64,000 nucleotides of DNA from Achatina immaculata (GCA_009760885.1 CM019713.1:29754927-29818926); one strand, 5' to 3'; counted from the stretch's first letter, positions 35,669 through 47,741 are shown. Notes: a model not told the origin generated them from the letters alone. Translations and numbers: made by a program.

Positions 35669-35969
35669 CAAACAGAGAAATATATCAGACATGTCTTTCA
35701 TCGCAGTCCCCGAGAGCTCCTATCATGACCTTCCACTGAGTAGAAACGACGGGAGAAAAGCTTCGCAGACTTGTCTACACCTTCTGAGGAAAGAGCATGA
35801 GCTGCTGAAGACTTTGCGTCTGTGTCTTATCTGCCACGTGAATCCCAGAGATATTACTTTCTTGCCGTGCGGTCATTTCGACACTTGTCGGAAATGTGCG
35901 GACAACGTCAGCCACTGTCCACTGTGTAAAAGTCCTATTGTGGCTACCGTGAACACGTACTTATCGTAA
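35669..35969 (+). CDS. Terminal exon with IAP-type RING finger
   Basis: The exon follows a strong 3' splice site (T-run then CCAACAG, ending at 35668) and stays open to TAA at 35967. Counting from the internal ATG at 35691, Cys45, Cys48, Cys60, His62, Cys66, Cys69, Cys76 and Cys79 form a C3HC4 RING with the CGH..xCxxC and CPLC signatures. The protein ends TVNTYLS, like the conserved C-terminus of inhibitor-of-apoptosis proteins. The role inferred is E3 ubiquitin ligase activity and dimerisation, usually C-terminal to BIR domains. A preceding helix with HLLRKEHELLKTLRLC also fits. No BIR-coding exon is visible upstream; that space is filled by LINE copies. If translation began at 35691 it would make a 92-residue RING-only protein, but the splice acceptor makes a last exon more likely. 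Confidence 0.7.
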
Positions 35970-36094
35970 ACTATATCCCAGTTTTCATCGTCTCGGAGAA
36001 GACAGACAGTAGGATAATTTCATATAATTGAAAGTAGTTGTGTGAGGAGAAGTGCCAACATGTTATGATATGATCAGTTTTTGACTTTGTTTGA

Positions 36095-36100
36095 AATAAA
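36095..36100 (+). promoter_or_regulatory. Polyadenylation signal for RING exon
   Basis: AATAAA 126 bases after the stop codon. A 30-bp minisatellite starts within about 10 bases and would lie at or beyond the cleavage site. Confidence 0.5.
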
Positions 36101-36107
36101 AATGTGA

Positions 36108-36500
36108 AGATATCTTGTTACTGCTTGTAAAGAGAAGAGTTGTCTTGCAACTAGTTGTAAAGAGAAGAGGTATCTTGCTATTGGTTGTAAAGAGAAGAGT
36201 TGTCTTGCTACCGCTTGCGAATAGAATAGTTATCTTGCTACTGTTTATAAAGAGAAAAGTTGTCTTGTTACTGCTTGTAAAGAGAAAAGTTATCGTGTTA
36301 CTGCTTGTAAAGAGAAAAGTTGTCTTGTTACTGCTTGTAAAGAGAAAAGTTGTCTTGTTACTGCTTGTAAAGAGAAAAGTTGTCTTGTTACTGCTTGTAA
36401 AAAGAAAAGTTGTCTTGTTACTGCTTGTAAAAAGAAAAGTTGTCTTGTTACTGCTTGTAAAGAGAAAAGTTATCGTGTTACTGCTTGTAAAGAGAAAAGC
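36108..36500. repeat. 30-bp minisatellite, 13 copies
   Basis: Units CTTGTTACTGCTTGTAAAGA plus GAAAAGTTGT. The first four units are diverged; the rest are near identical. Confidence 0.95.
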
Positions 36501-36799
36501 CGCATTTTTTAAAATAAATACCTTGAATTTGTTAATTGCTCACTTCTGTCTGTTTTTTTTCCTCGAAACATTCGTTATACAATTCGCAATTAGAGAAAAA
36601 AAGAAAGCCAGGTAGAAAAAATTTTCTTTAAAAAAATCCTTATGTGTTTTCATCAGATACCATGAAATGCTTTTAAATCACAACTGGAGATTGGAAGGTA
36701 GCTTTTCAGATCTAACGTTCCTATATCTCCATGCTAACTATCAGTGGTTCTCATATTTTTCATGTCGCGGATCTTTAAAGTCGTTAGTTCTTTCGATTC
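36501..36799. other. No gene seen
   Basis: AT-rich spacer without supported features. Confidence 0.4.
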
Positions 36800-37010
36800 A
36801 CATCGACTCAAAATGTCTCGCACAGACGAGTGTCCATGTGATAGTGGAGTCCAGATTCCAGAACATATCCTTCAGGAGTGCTCAAACTATGCGGACCTGA
36901 GACGAGAGACATGGCCAAAGGAAACAAACTTGGAGCAAAAGCTTTGGGGCTCCTATCAGGATCAAATAACCTTGAATGCAGAAGAAGATGAAGAAGAAGG
37001 ACGAGGACGA
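36800..37010 (+). mobile_element. LINE 3' end with (GAA)n tail
   Basis: Reads DECPCDSGVQIPEHILQECS, then YADLRRETWPKETNLEQKLW and into an acidic (GAA)n stretch. This is the same tail motif as the minus-strand copy at 290-660. The CPC..G.Q.PEHILQEC pattern is a Cys-rich end typical of RNase H-bearing mollusc LINEs, as far as I recall. Confidence 0.65.
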
Positions 37011-37079
37011 TGACGAGGAGGAGGAGGAAAAGGAGGAGGAAGAAAAAGAAGAAGCAGCAGCAGCAGCAGCAGCAGTAGC

Positions 37080-37117
<38 letters not shown>

Positions 37118-37231
37118 CAGTAGTAGTAGTAGTAGTAGTAGCAGTGGTAGTATTATTATTATTATTATTAGTGTAGTAGTAGTAGTAGTAATTGTAGTAG
37201 TAGTAGTAATTGTAGAGTAGTAATAGTAATT

Positions 37232-37293
<62 letters not shown>

Positions 37294-37295
37294 TC
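36975..37295. repeat. Compound microsatellite (GAA)(GGA)(GCA)(GTA)
   Basis: Successive GAA, GGA, GCA and long GTA blocks with a TTA interruption. The left part is the tail of the plus-strand LINE. The right part, read on the minus strand, is (TAC)n downstream of the element at 37296-37370. Confidence 0.9.
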
Positions 37296-37370
37296 TCTGG
37301 GGTCCTCCGTCGCCCTCAGCCACTTAGTAGCTCTTTCTATATTTCTAGTATTAACTTGCTTCATGGACCA
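37296..37370 (-). mobile_element. End of a retroelement with (TAC)n tail
   Basis: Minus-strand reading NIERATKWLRATEDPREL followed by the (CTA)n tract resembles the C-terminus of a LINE-type protein with a trinucleotide tail. Short and tentative. Confidence 0.4.
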
Positions 37371-37414
37371 CCATCTGATCCTTGCCGAACCCTCACACGA
37401 TCCTTCGTGGACTC

Positions 37415-38228
37415 CAGTTCTGAGACCTCTACTCTTGATTGAGCTGGTATCATTTGAGACCTCTACTCTTGACTGAGCTATGTCAGTTGAGACCTCTACT
37501 CTTGACTGAGCTGGTATCAGTTGAGACCTCTACTCTTGATTGAGCTGGTATCAGTTGAGACCTCTACTCTTGATTGAGCTGGTATCAGTTGAGACCTCTA
37601 CTCTTGATTGAGCTGGTATCAGTTGAGACTTCTACTCTTGACTGAGCTATGTCAGTTGAGACCTCTACTCTTGACTGAGCTGGTATAAGTTGAGACCTCT
37701 ACTCTTGATTGAGCTGGTATCAGTTGACCTCTACTCTTGATTGAGCTGGTATCAGTTGACCTCTACTCTTGATTGAGCTGGTATCAGTTGAGACCTCTAC
37801 TCTTGACTGAGCTGGTATCAGTTGATACCTCTATTCTTGATTGAGCTGGTATCAGTTGAGACTTCTACTCTTGATTGAGCTGGTATCAGTTGAGACCTCT
37901 ACTCTTGACTGAGCTGGTATCAGTTGAGACCTCTACTCTTGACTGAGGTGGTATCAGTTGAGACCTCTACTCTTGACTGAGCTGGTATCAGTTGAGACCT
38001 CTACTCTTGACTGAGCTGGTATCAGTTGAGACCTCTATTCTTGATTGAGCTGGTATCAGTTGAGACCTCTACTCTTGACTGAGCTGGTATCAGTTGAGAC
38101 TTCTACTCTTGATTGAGCTGGTATCAGTTGAGACCTCTACTCTTGACTGAGCTGGTATCAGTTGAGACCTCTACTCTTGACCGAGCTGGTATCAGTTGAG
38201 ACCTCTACTCTTGACTGAGCTTGTATCA
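37415..38228. repeat. 34-bp minisatellite, about 24 copies
   Basis: Units GAGACCTCTACTCTTGACTG plus AGCTGGTATCAGTT. Some units lack GAGA (30 bp) or carry GAGCTATGTCAG (shorter by 2). ACTG and ATTG versions are interspersed. Confidence 0.95.
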
Positions 38229-39714
38229 ACGTACAAAGTGTCTGCAGTTTTTCTTTACAATTTAGTGGCCAATATTTGGAAGCACTGATGCTTGCGCTAA
38301 GCCAAACGTGAAAACACATAGATGTGGGAGCCTAGAGAAACGCAGGCAAAAAGCTCAGTCTTTCATCATCGGTCATTCTCTTCCGACTTTTCACTCTGTC
38401 ACGTGTCCAGCCTCTCCACTTTCCTCCCCATACCGCAACTTATTTTCACACTTGACAAGATTCGTGCAGTAGTAAGAACGACGAAACAGAAATCAGAACT
38501 GAAACTTCGTCAGGAAAACAAAAATGTGACAGAGACAAGATTGTTGTAATAATTTAATCTGACTATTTGCTAGCGATGGTAATTGTTGTCAATGTTTCAG
38601 GCAGCATTGGAACAGAAAGTAAATTTCCTACTGTATATTAACCAATACTATCAGACCATACTATTTTTATATTTGTACCTACACTTTATTATCATGTATA
38701 AATTCTGTTGTTTTAATTAGTTGTTACTGTATTTTAAAATATGTCTTTGTGTGCAACTTTCCTCTTAGTTTTGAAGCAACTGAATATCAGAAGGCATCCT
38801 GAATCATTTTGTTCAACAACTTCTCTTGTAATTGTTTCTGTCCATTTTTGACCTGCCTATTTCCTACTGCGTGTGCTGCAATGCACAGCTTCTTTCATTT
38901 TTATTTACATTTATCTCATCCCCTATTTTTGCTCTTCATAGCTTCCTCAGGGAAAACAAATCACTCTGTCTAGATCTGGCATCTATGTGATACAGTCTTC
39001 CACCAGTTACCCTATTGCCTAAAGAGGAAATGCCCTACAAGCGTCTTTGTTTTTGCCAACCTCTTGACCACCAGTTTTTATATTTTAACCCCTATTGCTC
39101 CTCCTTTAACCATTTTCAATCCATTTTTACAATGAAAGGTTGCTGTAAAGTCAAGCTTATTTACAGTTTTAGATCCCAGGATTGTTTATTTGGCATATTA
39201 CTTTTTCAGTCATTTTTTGCATTCGTATAGCTGTGTGAAGTTTGTGCCGTTTAGCATGACAAATGAACTTATGAGAGAATTGAACAAAACACTTTGTATA
39301 TAATTAACAATACAAAATGTATTTAAAACTCTTGTTTAAAAAAACATCCAAACTCAAGTTCGGTAAGGTCTGCATGTGAAGTAGAGACAGGAATATTTCA
39401 CAAAGTGATGTTACGCAATAAAATCATGTTTTATTTAATACTGCATTTGACATTGTATTTATTAAGAAATGATATGATTTTTTTTCAAACTCATCATTAG
39501 CCAGCAGTTTGGTCATATCAAGTTTCCAGTGCTGAAATTAAAAACAAAAAAAAGTTTTAACATAAAATTATCTTCATATTTCACACAGATAATACCAAAA
39601 AATAAAATAAAGACAAGTTTGCTTTTTGTTAGTCACAAATCGCTTGTGTCTCTGTGATATTGATAACAATTTTTTTAAAAGTAGAAATGGAAAAGAGCGG
39701 GGGAATCCCTGAAT
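38229..39714. other. No gene recognised
   Basis: AT-rich. A plus-strand open segment at 38322-38549 has no motif. Nothing else supported. Confidence 0.4.
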
Positions 39715-40890
39715 AAAATTATCTCAGATGCTGAAAGAGTAACATTTCAAATGAAAGATAACCTACCTTATCCCAGAAGCTGAAAGAGTGACATTTCATA
39801 TGTAAGATAACCCACCTTATCCCAGAAGCTGAGGGAGTGGCATATCAAATGTAAGATAACCCACCTTATCCCAGAAGCTGAGGGAGTGGCATATCAAATG
39901 TAAGATAACCCACCTTATCCCAGAAGCTGAGGGAGTGGCATATCAAATGTAAGATAACCCACCTTATCCCAGAAGCTGAAAGAGTGACATTTCATATGTA
40001 AGATAACCCACCTTATCCCAGAAGCTGAGGGAGTGACATTTCATATGTAAGATAACCCACCTTATCCCAGAAGCTGAAAGAGTGACATTTCATATGTAAG
40101 ATAACCCACCTTATCCCAGAAGCTGAGGGAGTGGCATATCAAATGTAAGATAACCCACCTTATCCCAGAAGCTGAAAGAGTGGCATATCAAATGTAAGAT
40201 AACCCACCTTATCCCAGAAGCTGAGGGAGTGGCATTTCACATGTGAGATAACCCACCTTATCCCAGAAGCTGAAAGAGTGGCATATCAAATGTAAGATAA
40301 CCCACCTTATCCCAGAAGCTGAGGGAGTGGCATTTCACATGTGAGATAACCCACCTTATCCCAGAAGCTGAAAGAGTGGCATATCAAATGTAAGATAACC
40401 CACCTTATCCCAGAAGCTGAAAGAGTGGCATATCAAATGTAAGATAACCCACCTTATCCCAGAAGCTGAGGGAGTGGCATATCAAATGTAAGATAACCCA
40501 CCTTATCCCAGAAGCTGAAAGAGTTGCATTTCACATGTGAGATAACCCACCTTTTCCCAGAAGCTGAGGGAGTGGCATATCAAATGTAAGATAACCCACC
40601 TTATCCCAGAAGCTGAAAGAGTGACATTTCACATGTGAGATAACCCACCTTATCCCAGAAGCTGAAAGAGTTGCATTTCACATGTGAGATAACCCACCTT
40701 ATCCCAGAAGCTGAAAGAGTCACATTTCACATGTGAGATAACCCACCTTATCCCAGAAGCTGAAAGAGTGACATTTCACATGTGAGATAACCCACCTTAT
40801 CCCAGAAGCTGAAAGAGTGGCATTTCACATGTGAGATAACCCACCTTCTCCCAGAAGCTGAAAGAGTGGCATTTCACATGTGAGATAACT
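39715..40890. repeat. 49-bp minisatellite, about 24 copies
   Basis: Units AGATAACCCACCTTATCCCA, then GAAGCTGAAAGAGTGACATT and a variable end (TCATATGTA, ATCAAATGTA or TCACATGTG). The CACATGTG subtype dominates the right end and AAATGTA the left, with a mixed middle. Confidence 0.95.
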
Positions 40891-41119
40891 CAGCCTGGAA
40901 ATATCAAAGAAACTGCATATTACAGAGAAACCTGGTCTTCAGTACTGGTAAACTCACAAATGATTAAACTAACAAACTGATTCAAGACAGTCTCTCAGTG
41001 CACCACTATCAAACGATTGGAATATTAGGCCCTAAGTCAGAACTTGCCACTGAGTAAGTGGAACACATGGACCTCAGTCATAACCACTCCATCAAATTAC
41101 TGGAATTCTGGGCTCTCAG

Positions 41120-42263
41120 AACAGTGTAAGGTGATGGAACACTGCCTTAAACACACATCATCAAGTGATTGGAACACTAGGCTCTCAGTCAGAACACACA
41201 CCATCAAGTGACAGGAACAATAGGCTCTCAGTTAGAACACACACCATCAAGTTATTGGAACAATAGGCTCTCAGTTGGAACACATACAACCAAGTGACTG
41301 GAACACTAGGCTTTCAGTCAGAACACACACCATCAAGTTACAGAACACTAGACTCTCAGTCAGAACACACACCATCAAGTGATTGGAACACTAGGCTCTC
41401 AGTCAGAACACACACCATCAAGTGATTGGAACACTAGGCTCTCAGTCAGAACACACACCATCAAGTTATTGGAACAATAGGCTCTCAGTTGGAACACATA
41501 CAACCAAGTGACTGGAACACTAGGCTTTCAGTCAGAACACACACCATCAAGTTACAGAACACTAGACTCTCAGTCAGAACACACACCATCAAGTGATTGG
41601 AACACTAGGCTCTCAGTCAGAACACACACCATCAAGTGATTGGAACACTAGGCTCTCAGTCAGAACACACACCATCACAGGACTGGAACACTAGACTCTC
41701 AGTCAGTACACCATCAAGTGATTGGAAAAATAGGCTCTCAGTCAGAACACACACCATCAAGTTACAGAACACTAGACTCTCAGTCAGAACACACACAATC
41801 AAGTGATTGGAACACTAGACTCTCAGTCAGAACACACACCATACAATGACTGGAACACTAGACTATCAATCAGAACACACACCATCAAGTTACAGAACAT
41901 TAGACTCTCAGTCAGAACACACACCATCAAGTTACAGAACACACATCATCACACAACTGGAACACTAGACTCTGTCAGAACACACACAATCAAGTGACTG
42001 AAACACTAGGATCTCAGTCAGAACACACACCATCGAGCCACTGGAACACTAGACTCAGAACACTCATCATTAACTTACAGAACACTAGAATCTCAGTCAG
42101 AACACACACCGTCAAGTTACAGAACAACAGATTCTCGGTCAGAACACACACCATCAAGTTACAGAACACTAAATTCTCAGTCAGAATACACATAATCAAG
42201 TTATAGAACACTAGATTCTCAGTCAGAACACCCACCATCAAGTTACAGAGCACTAGACTCTCA
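41120..42263. repeat. 43-bp minisatellite, left part
   Basis: Units GGCTCTCAGTCAGAACACAC, then ACCATCAAGTGATTGGAACACTA, with 39-40-bp forms (AAGTTACAGAACACTA). A 223-bp series recurs at about 41225-41450 and 41450-41670, showing a higher-order duplication. The array continues at 43379 after an insertion. Confidence 0.95.
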
Positions 42264-43378
42264 CTACCCAGAAAAGGTCCTTCATAAAGCCTTCAACCGT
42301 ATCCAACTAGTGAGCCGCAAATAAGTATTCAGGAAAAAGCCTGTTACTCCATCTGACAGAGTTAAGTTGGTACTGCCTTTCCACCCACACGGTCAGATGG
42401 TTAAGAAAATCCTTTATCGTCATCTGCCGATAATCCAACTCGACTCCGACACTCGTAACATTTTCTCTGAAGCACCCCTATTGGCATACAAACGTGAGCC
42501 AAACCTTAAGGACATCCTCGTCCACAGCCACTTGAAGCAGAGCCTTACGTATGTTGGCACCAGAAAATGTAACCGCCCCCGCTGCGTTACATGCCCTGTA
42601 GTTTGGGAAACGAAAACAATCACCTTTCCCAAAACTATCCTCACTCTTCATGAGGGATTCACATGCGAGTCCCGAAATGTGATATATGTCATCGTGTGCA
42701 AAAGATGCAGGATAACATATATCGGTGAGACTGGCCTCAGATTAGGGGACCGCATGCAAAAACATCTGTACGACATCACCCAGCATGCTTCGAAACCAGT
42801 CCCAAATCATTTCAATGGCCCCAACCACAGAGGCAAATCTGATTTTCTGGTAACAGCCATTAAACAATGTCACGCAGATGATACAAGCCGCCTGGCACTT
42901 GAGAACCGCTGCATTATGGGACACTGGAACCACATGGGTTAAACTTGCTGTTTAGTTACACGTAACATCATCTTCTTCAATCATTATAGTACCTCTCCAC
43001 TAAATCCACCCCTTCTTACTTTTCAAACTTCCTCACAGCATCACTCTGCAACCCCGCTATTTTCTCTGCAACCCCTCTTCTCTGCAACACCTCTTCCCCA
43101 ATCACCTGTTTCAAATTCTCCTAGCTAGGCCAGTAGTGCGTCACTCTCTCTCCACCACCCCCAGTTACAACCCACCGACCACATGTCACAGGTCTCTATT
43201 TAAACAATTTCCACGTCCTACCAGATCCATTCCTGACACACACCGCCAGACAAGCCACACTTTGCAATCGTTAAGTAATAAAGCTGCTCCTACTTTTTTC
43301 CAATTTTATACATTCTAGTATCACAGCTTTACTGCAGTGTTTAGTGTATAGTTGTATACTTATACACCAATTATTGTG
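42264..43378 (+). mobile_element. Penelope-like element, 5'-truncated, inserted in the 43-bp array
   Basis: The insert splits the minisatellite. TAGACTCTCA occurs at 42254-42263 and again at 43379-43388, as expected for a 10-bp target duplication. The insert begins in an open segment (YPEKVLHKAFNRIQLVSRK, then a stop), continues with the GIY-YIG frame, and ends in a non-coding 3' part of about 430 bp. Only the C-terminal region after the RT remains. Confidence 0.7.
42367..42942 (+). pseudogene. GIY-YIG endonuclease domain of a Penelope-like element
   Basis: 191 codons open from the first ATG; the same frame extends upstream to a stop at about 42322. Order of motifs: NIFSEAPLLAYKREPNLKDI (31-50), a Cys cluster KCNRPRCVTC (67-76), then the GIY-YIG core with YVI at 107-109, CKRC at 111-114, YIG at 118-120, ETG, Arg at 125 and 129 and His133. 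ENRCIMGHWN (approx. 180-189) fits the end of the domain. In intact Penelope-like elements this domain follows the reverse transcriptase and cuts the target DNA. Here the RT is absent and a stop sits in the linker, so the copy is dead, though the domain frame is intact. Confidence 0.7.
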
Positions 43379-43725
43379 TAGACTCTCAGTCAGAACACAC
43401 ACCATCAAGTGACAGAACACTAGACTCTTGGTCAGAACACACACCATCAAGTTACAGAGCACTAGACTCTTGGTCAGAACACACACCATCAAGTGACAGA
43501 ACACTAGACGCTCGATCAGAACACACACCATCAAGTGACAGAAACACTAGACTCTCAGTCAGAACACACACCATCACATGACAGAACACTGGACTCTCAG
43601 TCAGAACACACATCATCAAATGACTGGAACACTAGACTCTCAGTCAGAACACACACCATCAAGTGACTAGAACACTAGACTCTCAGTCAGTACACACACC
43701 ATCAAGTGTCTGGAACACCATGCAC
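43379..43725. repeat. 43-bp minisatellite, right part
   Basis: Continuation of the array at 41120-42263 after the Penelope-like insertion, about eight units. Confidence 0.95.
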
Positions 43726-43999
43726 AATCTTAATAAAATTTGTAAAAAACAATGCAGAAGAGCAGGAGAACATTATTTATTTTCAAGTCTGTCATTTACA
43801 CATAATGATGGCTTTACATAATCAGTACAATATCACACAGGAAATCATTTAAGTAAGTTTATATATAACAAACTGTTACAGCTGAATAAACAAAGAATGT
43901 CAAATGCTGATGCAGATGAAGGCACAGTGATGATGATGATTATGATGATGATGATGAATGGTATATTTAATGCTCTACTTTCACTGTATGCTACCTCTA
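43726..43999. other. Spacer with (ATG)n
   Basis: (ATG)n at about 43929-43956. No gene. Confidence 0.5.
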
Positions 44000-44680
44000 T
44001 CTTAATGCGAAGAAAACTAAACTGATGACAACTGACGCAACAAATAAGGCGGCTGATATATGTATCAATGAGGAAAAACTGGAAGAAGTGAAGAGTTTTG
44101 AATATCTTGGATCACTACTAACTAATAATGGAGATACAATGAGGGAAATTAAAAGGAGAACATCTATCGCTCTTCAAAAAGTAAAACAACTAAATAAGCT
44201 GTGGAGAGGAACAGACAAAACTACAAAAATAAGATTTTTAAGGGCATGCATCTCTCCCATCACAACATATGTCTGTGAGACCTGGACACTTAACAAAACA
44301 GCTGAGAAACACATAAATGCCTTTGAATGTAAATGCTACAGAAGAGTTCTTCAAACATCATGGGCACAAAAAAGAACAAATATATCTATACTACAAGAAC
44401 TTAATTCTGAAGAAGGCTGGCTAGTAAAGAGGATTAAAGAGATAAAACTTTAATATTCTGAACACATTAAACATATGAGAATTTAGAGAAGACCGTCTTA
44501 GATGGGTACATAATGGGAAAAAGAGAGGAAGACCAAGGCGAAGATGGCTGTAAGACATTGCTGATAATCTGCAAATGGATCCATTTGCAGCAGGGCATCT
44601 TGCTCACAACCAAGAGGTCTACAGAAGAGCTGTTAGGGAGAGAAAGTTACGTAAGAGACATGCAAATAACTGATTGACTG
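44000..44680 (+). mobile_element. LINE 3' end, family 1
   Basis: Starts in the RT thumb (LNAKKTKLMTTDATNK) and is open for 142 codons from 44025 through EVKSFEYLGSLLTNNGD, LRACISPITTYVCETW and HINAFECKCYRRVLQ to a stop at 44451. Beyond that, frames are broken but KRGRPRRRWL and the AKE-like end can be traced to 44672. The tail is TGATTGACTGACTGAC, a mutated version of (AATG)n. Confidence 0.8.
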
Positions 44681-44689
44681 ACTGACTTT

Positions 44690-45985
44690 CACATACTCTG
44701 CTGTTTTCAGCTACCTTACAACTTCTGGTTCTAAGGACTGTAATAGTCGGAGGTAGAGTGGAGAATAAGCTCTCCCCTTCAATTAAATGCCTCCAAGGCA
44801 TGCGTCTCAAATAGCCCCTGACAGTCCAAGTCCAGCTCCTGGCCTTCTCGTGGCAGAATTGTTTAAACTGACAGAAGAAGGGGAGAAAGACGAGCATCTG
44901 GTGCCTGAAAACCAGACGCTTCGGGTAGATGAGACTCGTTAGTCTTGGTTGGTAGCTCATCTAGGAGAAGGAAAACTGATTTCAAACCCCCTGCTGCCTT
45001 GTAGGGTAGGCTCTGGCCAGAGTCAAAGGCTAGTGGAGTAAACCATAAAAAAACCGGTGGAAGGCAAGGGGAAACCAACACTGTACATTCCCAAGAAGAG
45101 TCATGACAATCCACAATTCTCTGAATCATAATGACGCTAATGGGGGTTCCAGCTGAACCACCCCATCCAGTAGGGACCATTACATGTGACAGGTGATACC
45201 AGATCATCATCCAACTACTGTACGCAAAGAAAACAAAAGCAACACTATAGTAATTGCAACATGGAACATTAGAACATTAACAGAACTTGGAAAACTGGAA
45301 AACATCAAACAAGAAATTAAAAGAATGGAAATTAACATCCTTGGTTTATGTGAAATGAGATGGACTGGAGCAGGAAGCAGAGATCATAAAGACTTCAAAA
45401 TAATATATTCCGGGGGAAACCAGTGTAGAAATGGAGTTGGCATAATATTGGATCAGAAGACAGCAAGAACCATGAAAGGTTTCTAGTGCATATCAGACCG
45501 AGTGTTAATGGTTAAATTACAGATCCATATCAATGGAAACAAGATTTCGAGTACTTAAATGTTACATCAAGCCAATTTTGTTTTATGGATGTGAAGCATG
45601 GTCTATGAATAAGAGAGTACATCGAGAAATTGAGGTCATGGAGATGTGGTTTATAAAAAGGATGTTGAAGGTACCATGGACAGCCAAGAAAACCAATGAA
45701 GAAATCTTAAGAGAGGCTGGAGTTAAAAAGCAAATTATAGCAAAGATCAGAGGCAGACAAGTAAGATTTATAGGACATTTCCCGAGAAGAGGAAAATTGG
45801 AACACACTGTGGCAACTGGAAAAACTGAAGGAAGATGAGACAGAGGAAGACAGAGAGAGAAGTTACTGGATGGGCTGTCAGTGTGGCTAGGAAGAAAGTC
45901 ACTGGCAGATCTCATAATCAAGTCAAAAGACAGGGAATTGTGGAGAGAAATGATCACATACGCCACGCGGCACAGCACTTGAATT
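44690..45985 (+). mobile_element. Internally deleted LINE, family 3
   Basis: A GC-richer leader at about 44750-45190 looks like a 5' UTR. From 45193 a 97-codon frame has IVIATWNIRTLTELGKLENI and NILGLCEMRWTGAGSRDH, the start of an APE-type endonuclease. Soon after, at about 45515, the sequence jumps to METRFRVLKCYIKPILFYGC at 45533, the same segment as 34327 in the other family 3 copy. It then runs open to about 45838 (KKQIIAKIRGRQVRFIGHFP). Most of the endonuclease and all of the RT are missing, so two ends of the element are joined. Confidence 0.75.
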
Positions 45986-47730
45986 GAATTACAACTTCTA
46001 TCTTAAATCATATTAAACCTATTTTATTTTCTATTTTATGCTTCACTTATCCACAGTAAGGCTGTTTGTTTTTTCTCTTCACCTATCCACGACAATGCCA
46101 TATGTTTCTACTCTTCACTTGTCCACAATATGGCTGTTTGTTTTATTGCTAATTTGTGTCTGTTTTATAGCCGTTCATTTATTAATAACAAACTTGTTAT
46201 TTCTTGTACTCTTCACTTGCTTATCAAGGAATTTTTTACAGTTAATTTATCTACAATAGTTTTTTAAACTGTTAATTTATTCACAATAAACTTAGTTTTA
46301 AAAAAACCTATTTCCCCACTGTGGCCACATAATGTCCCACATACATGAATGAGTTTGATTATTACGTGAGTATCCTACTTTCTATTCATACCCTGACATC
46401 TGGTGTATGCACACTGCAGTCTACAATGCCTCACCTTGCAGACAGATATTCTCTGTTTTCAGAAGTAGTTTTTCCTGCAACACAAATGTCAGGTGCACGC
46501 TTTCTATAAAAAGAGGATCTCCAATACACAAGCTACCGACTGGACTACTTATGCCCAGCACAAATCTGTGGTTTCTAACTGTGTATTGAGGTCAAGAATC
46601 CTCCTACTGCACTTAGTTCTGTATACTTTGCCATCAGGAACAAAATTTTGCTATATTTTTCTTGCATTTTAGGGAACAAAATAATAACAACAGAATTTTA
46701 AAGGCATGAAACAACAAGAAGGAAAAAAATGTTTCAATCATCAACAAAATCATCAACAATGATTTAAACCAGGGCTCCTCATAGGATGAGATGAATATCC
46801 ATTTTGTCATGACAAAAGAATATAAAACGACACTCGGGTGGCAAAGGCACAGCAAAAGTTGAGAACCCTTGTTTACATCCTGGCAACTATGCTTGGCAAA
46901 TCACAATACCACAAAACTCATGTGGTCTTGAGGCACATGTTTCATATCTTTCCTCAACTGTTGCTTTTTCCTCTTCTTACATCCTGTGGCTATATGTCTG
47001 TATCAACTCCGCATGCAGCTGTGGGCAATGATTTCATTCATTAGCATTTATGGCAGTTTAAAACTATAGATCCTCAACCACAGAACAAAACCAGAGGACA
47101 AAATATTAGGTGTTTAAACATCTCATGTTGGCCAAGATTTAAGACATTCCCTGGTCTCTCTTTTACATAATGATAAATAATAATCAAATTATTATATTTG
47201 CAACCACAATATACAACAAATAACCAGGCACTAATACACTCACAAAGGCTTGTCTCAAGGCCAAGGTCAGTGGTTTGACGCTAGTCAGAGGCTACAACCA
47301 ACCTGGACTGTGGAAGTGATCACCTCCGACTCATCCTGGAATTGGGAAAAGGAAGGCAGCCGGACATGGTACTGATCACATCACCCTCTAGTGCTCTGAC
47401 AACACAATACCCCCCTCCCCCAAGATAGTGCTGACTACAAGCCCACCTACTCAAATTGAAAGCCACTCACACCCCATTCTGCAACTGTCAGAGTAACTTC
47501 AGAATATTCCACAAAGCATCCTGCCAACCTATACTATCTACACGGGTTTACCAGCACAAACCTGGTCTCAAGAAAAGATCATGGATGAAAAACTGAACGG
47601 TTCACATGAAGAACTCCTGCTGACAAGATTCCCTGAGGGAACTTGTGTCCTTTTTCAATGAGGGAACCTGTCCAAAACCCAAGCTGAAGAAATATAACAT
47701 CTGAACTGTCCATATGTGCTGCAGTCATTC
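45986..47730. other. No gene recognised
   Basis: AT-rich. Imperfect 45-60-bp repeats with CTTCACTTATCCAC(A/G) lie at about 46035-46300. No coding motif found. 47250-47480 is GC-richer and may be an old element. Confidence 0.35.
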
Positions 47731-47741
47731 ATCTCCACACC

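Noticed and set aside
39715..40890. Regular direct repeats resembling a CRISPR array
   Set aside because: Units are contiguous without unique spacers, and the genome is eukaryotic; this is a minisatellite.
42254..43388. A domesticated GIY-YIG host gene
   Set aside because: A stop lies in the upstream part of the frame, the segment is bounded by a target duplication and there are no splice sites. A truncated Penelope-like copy is simpler.
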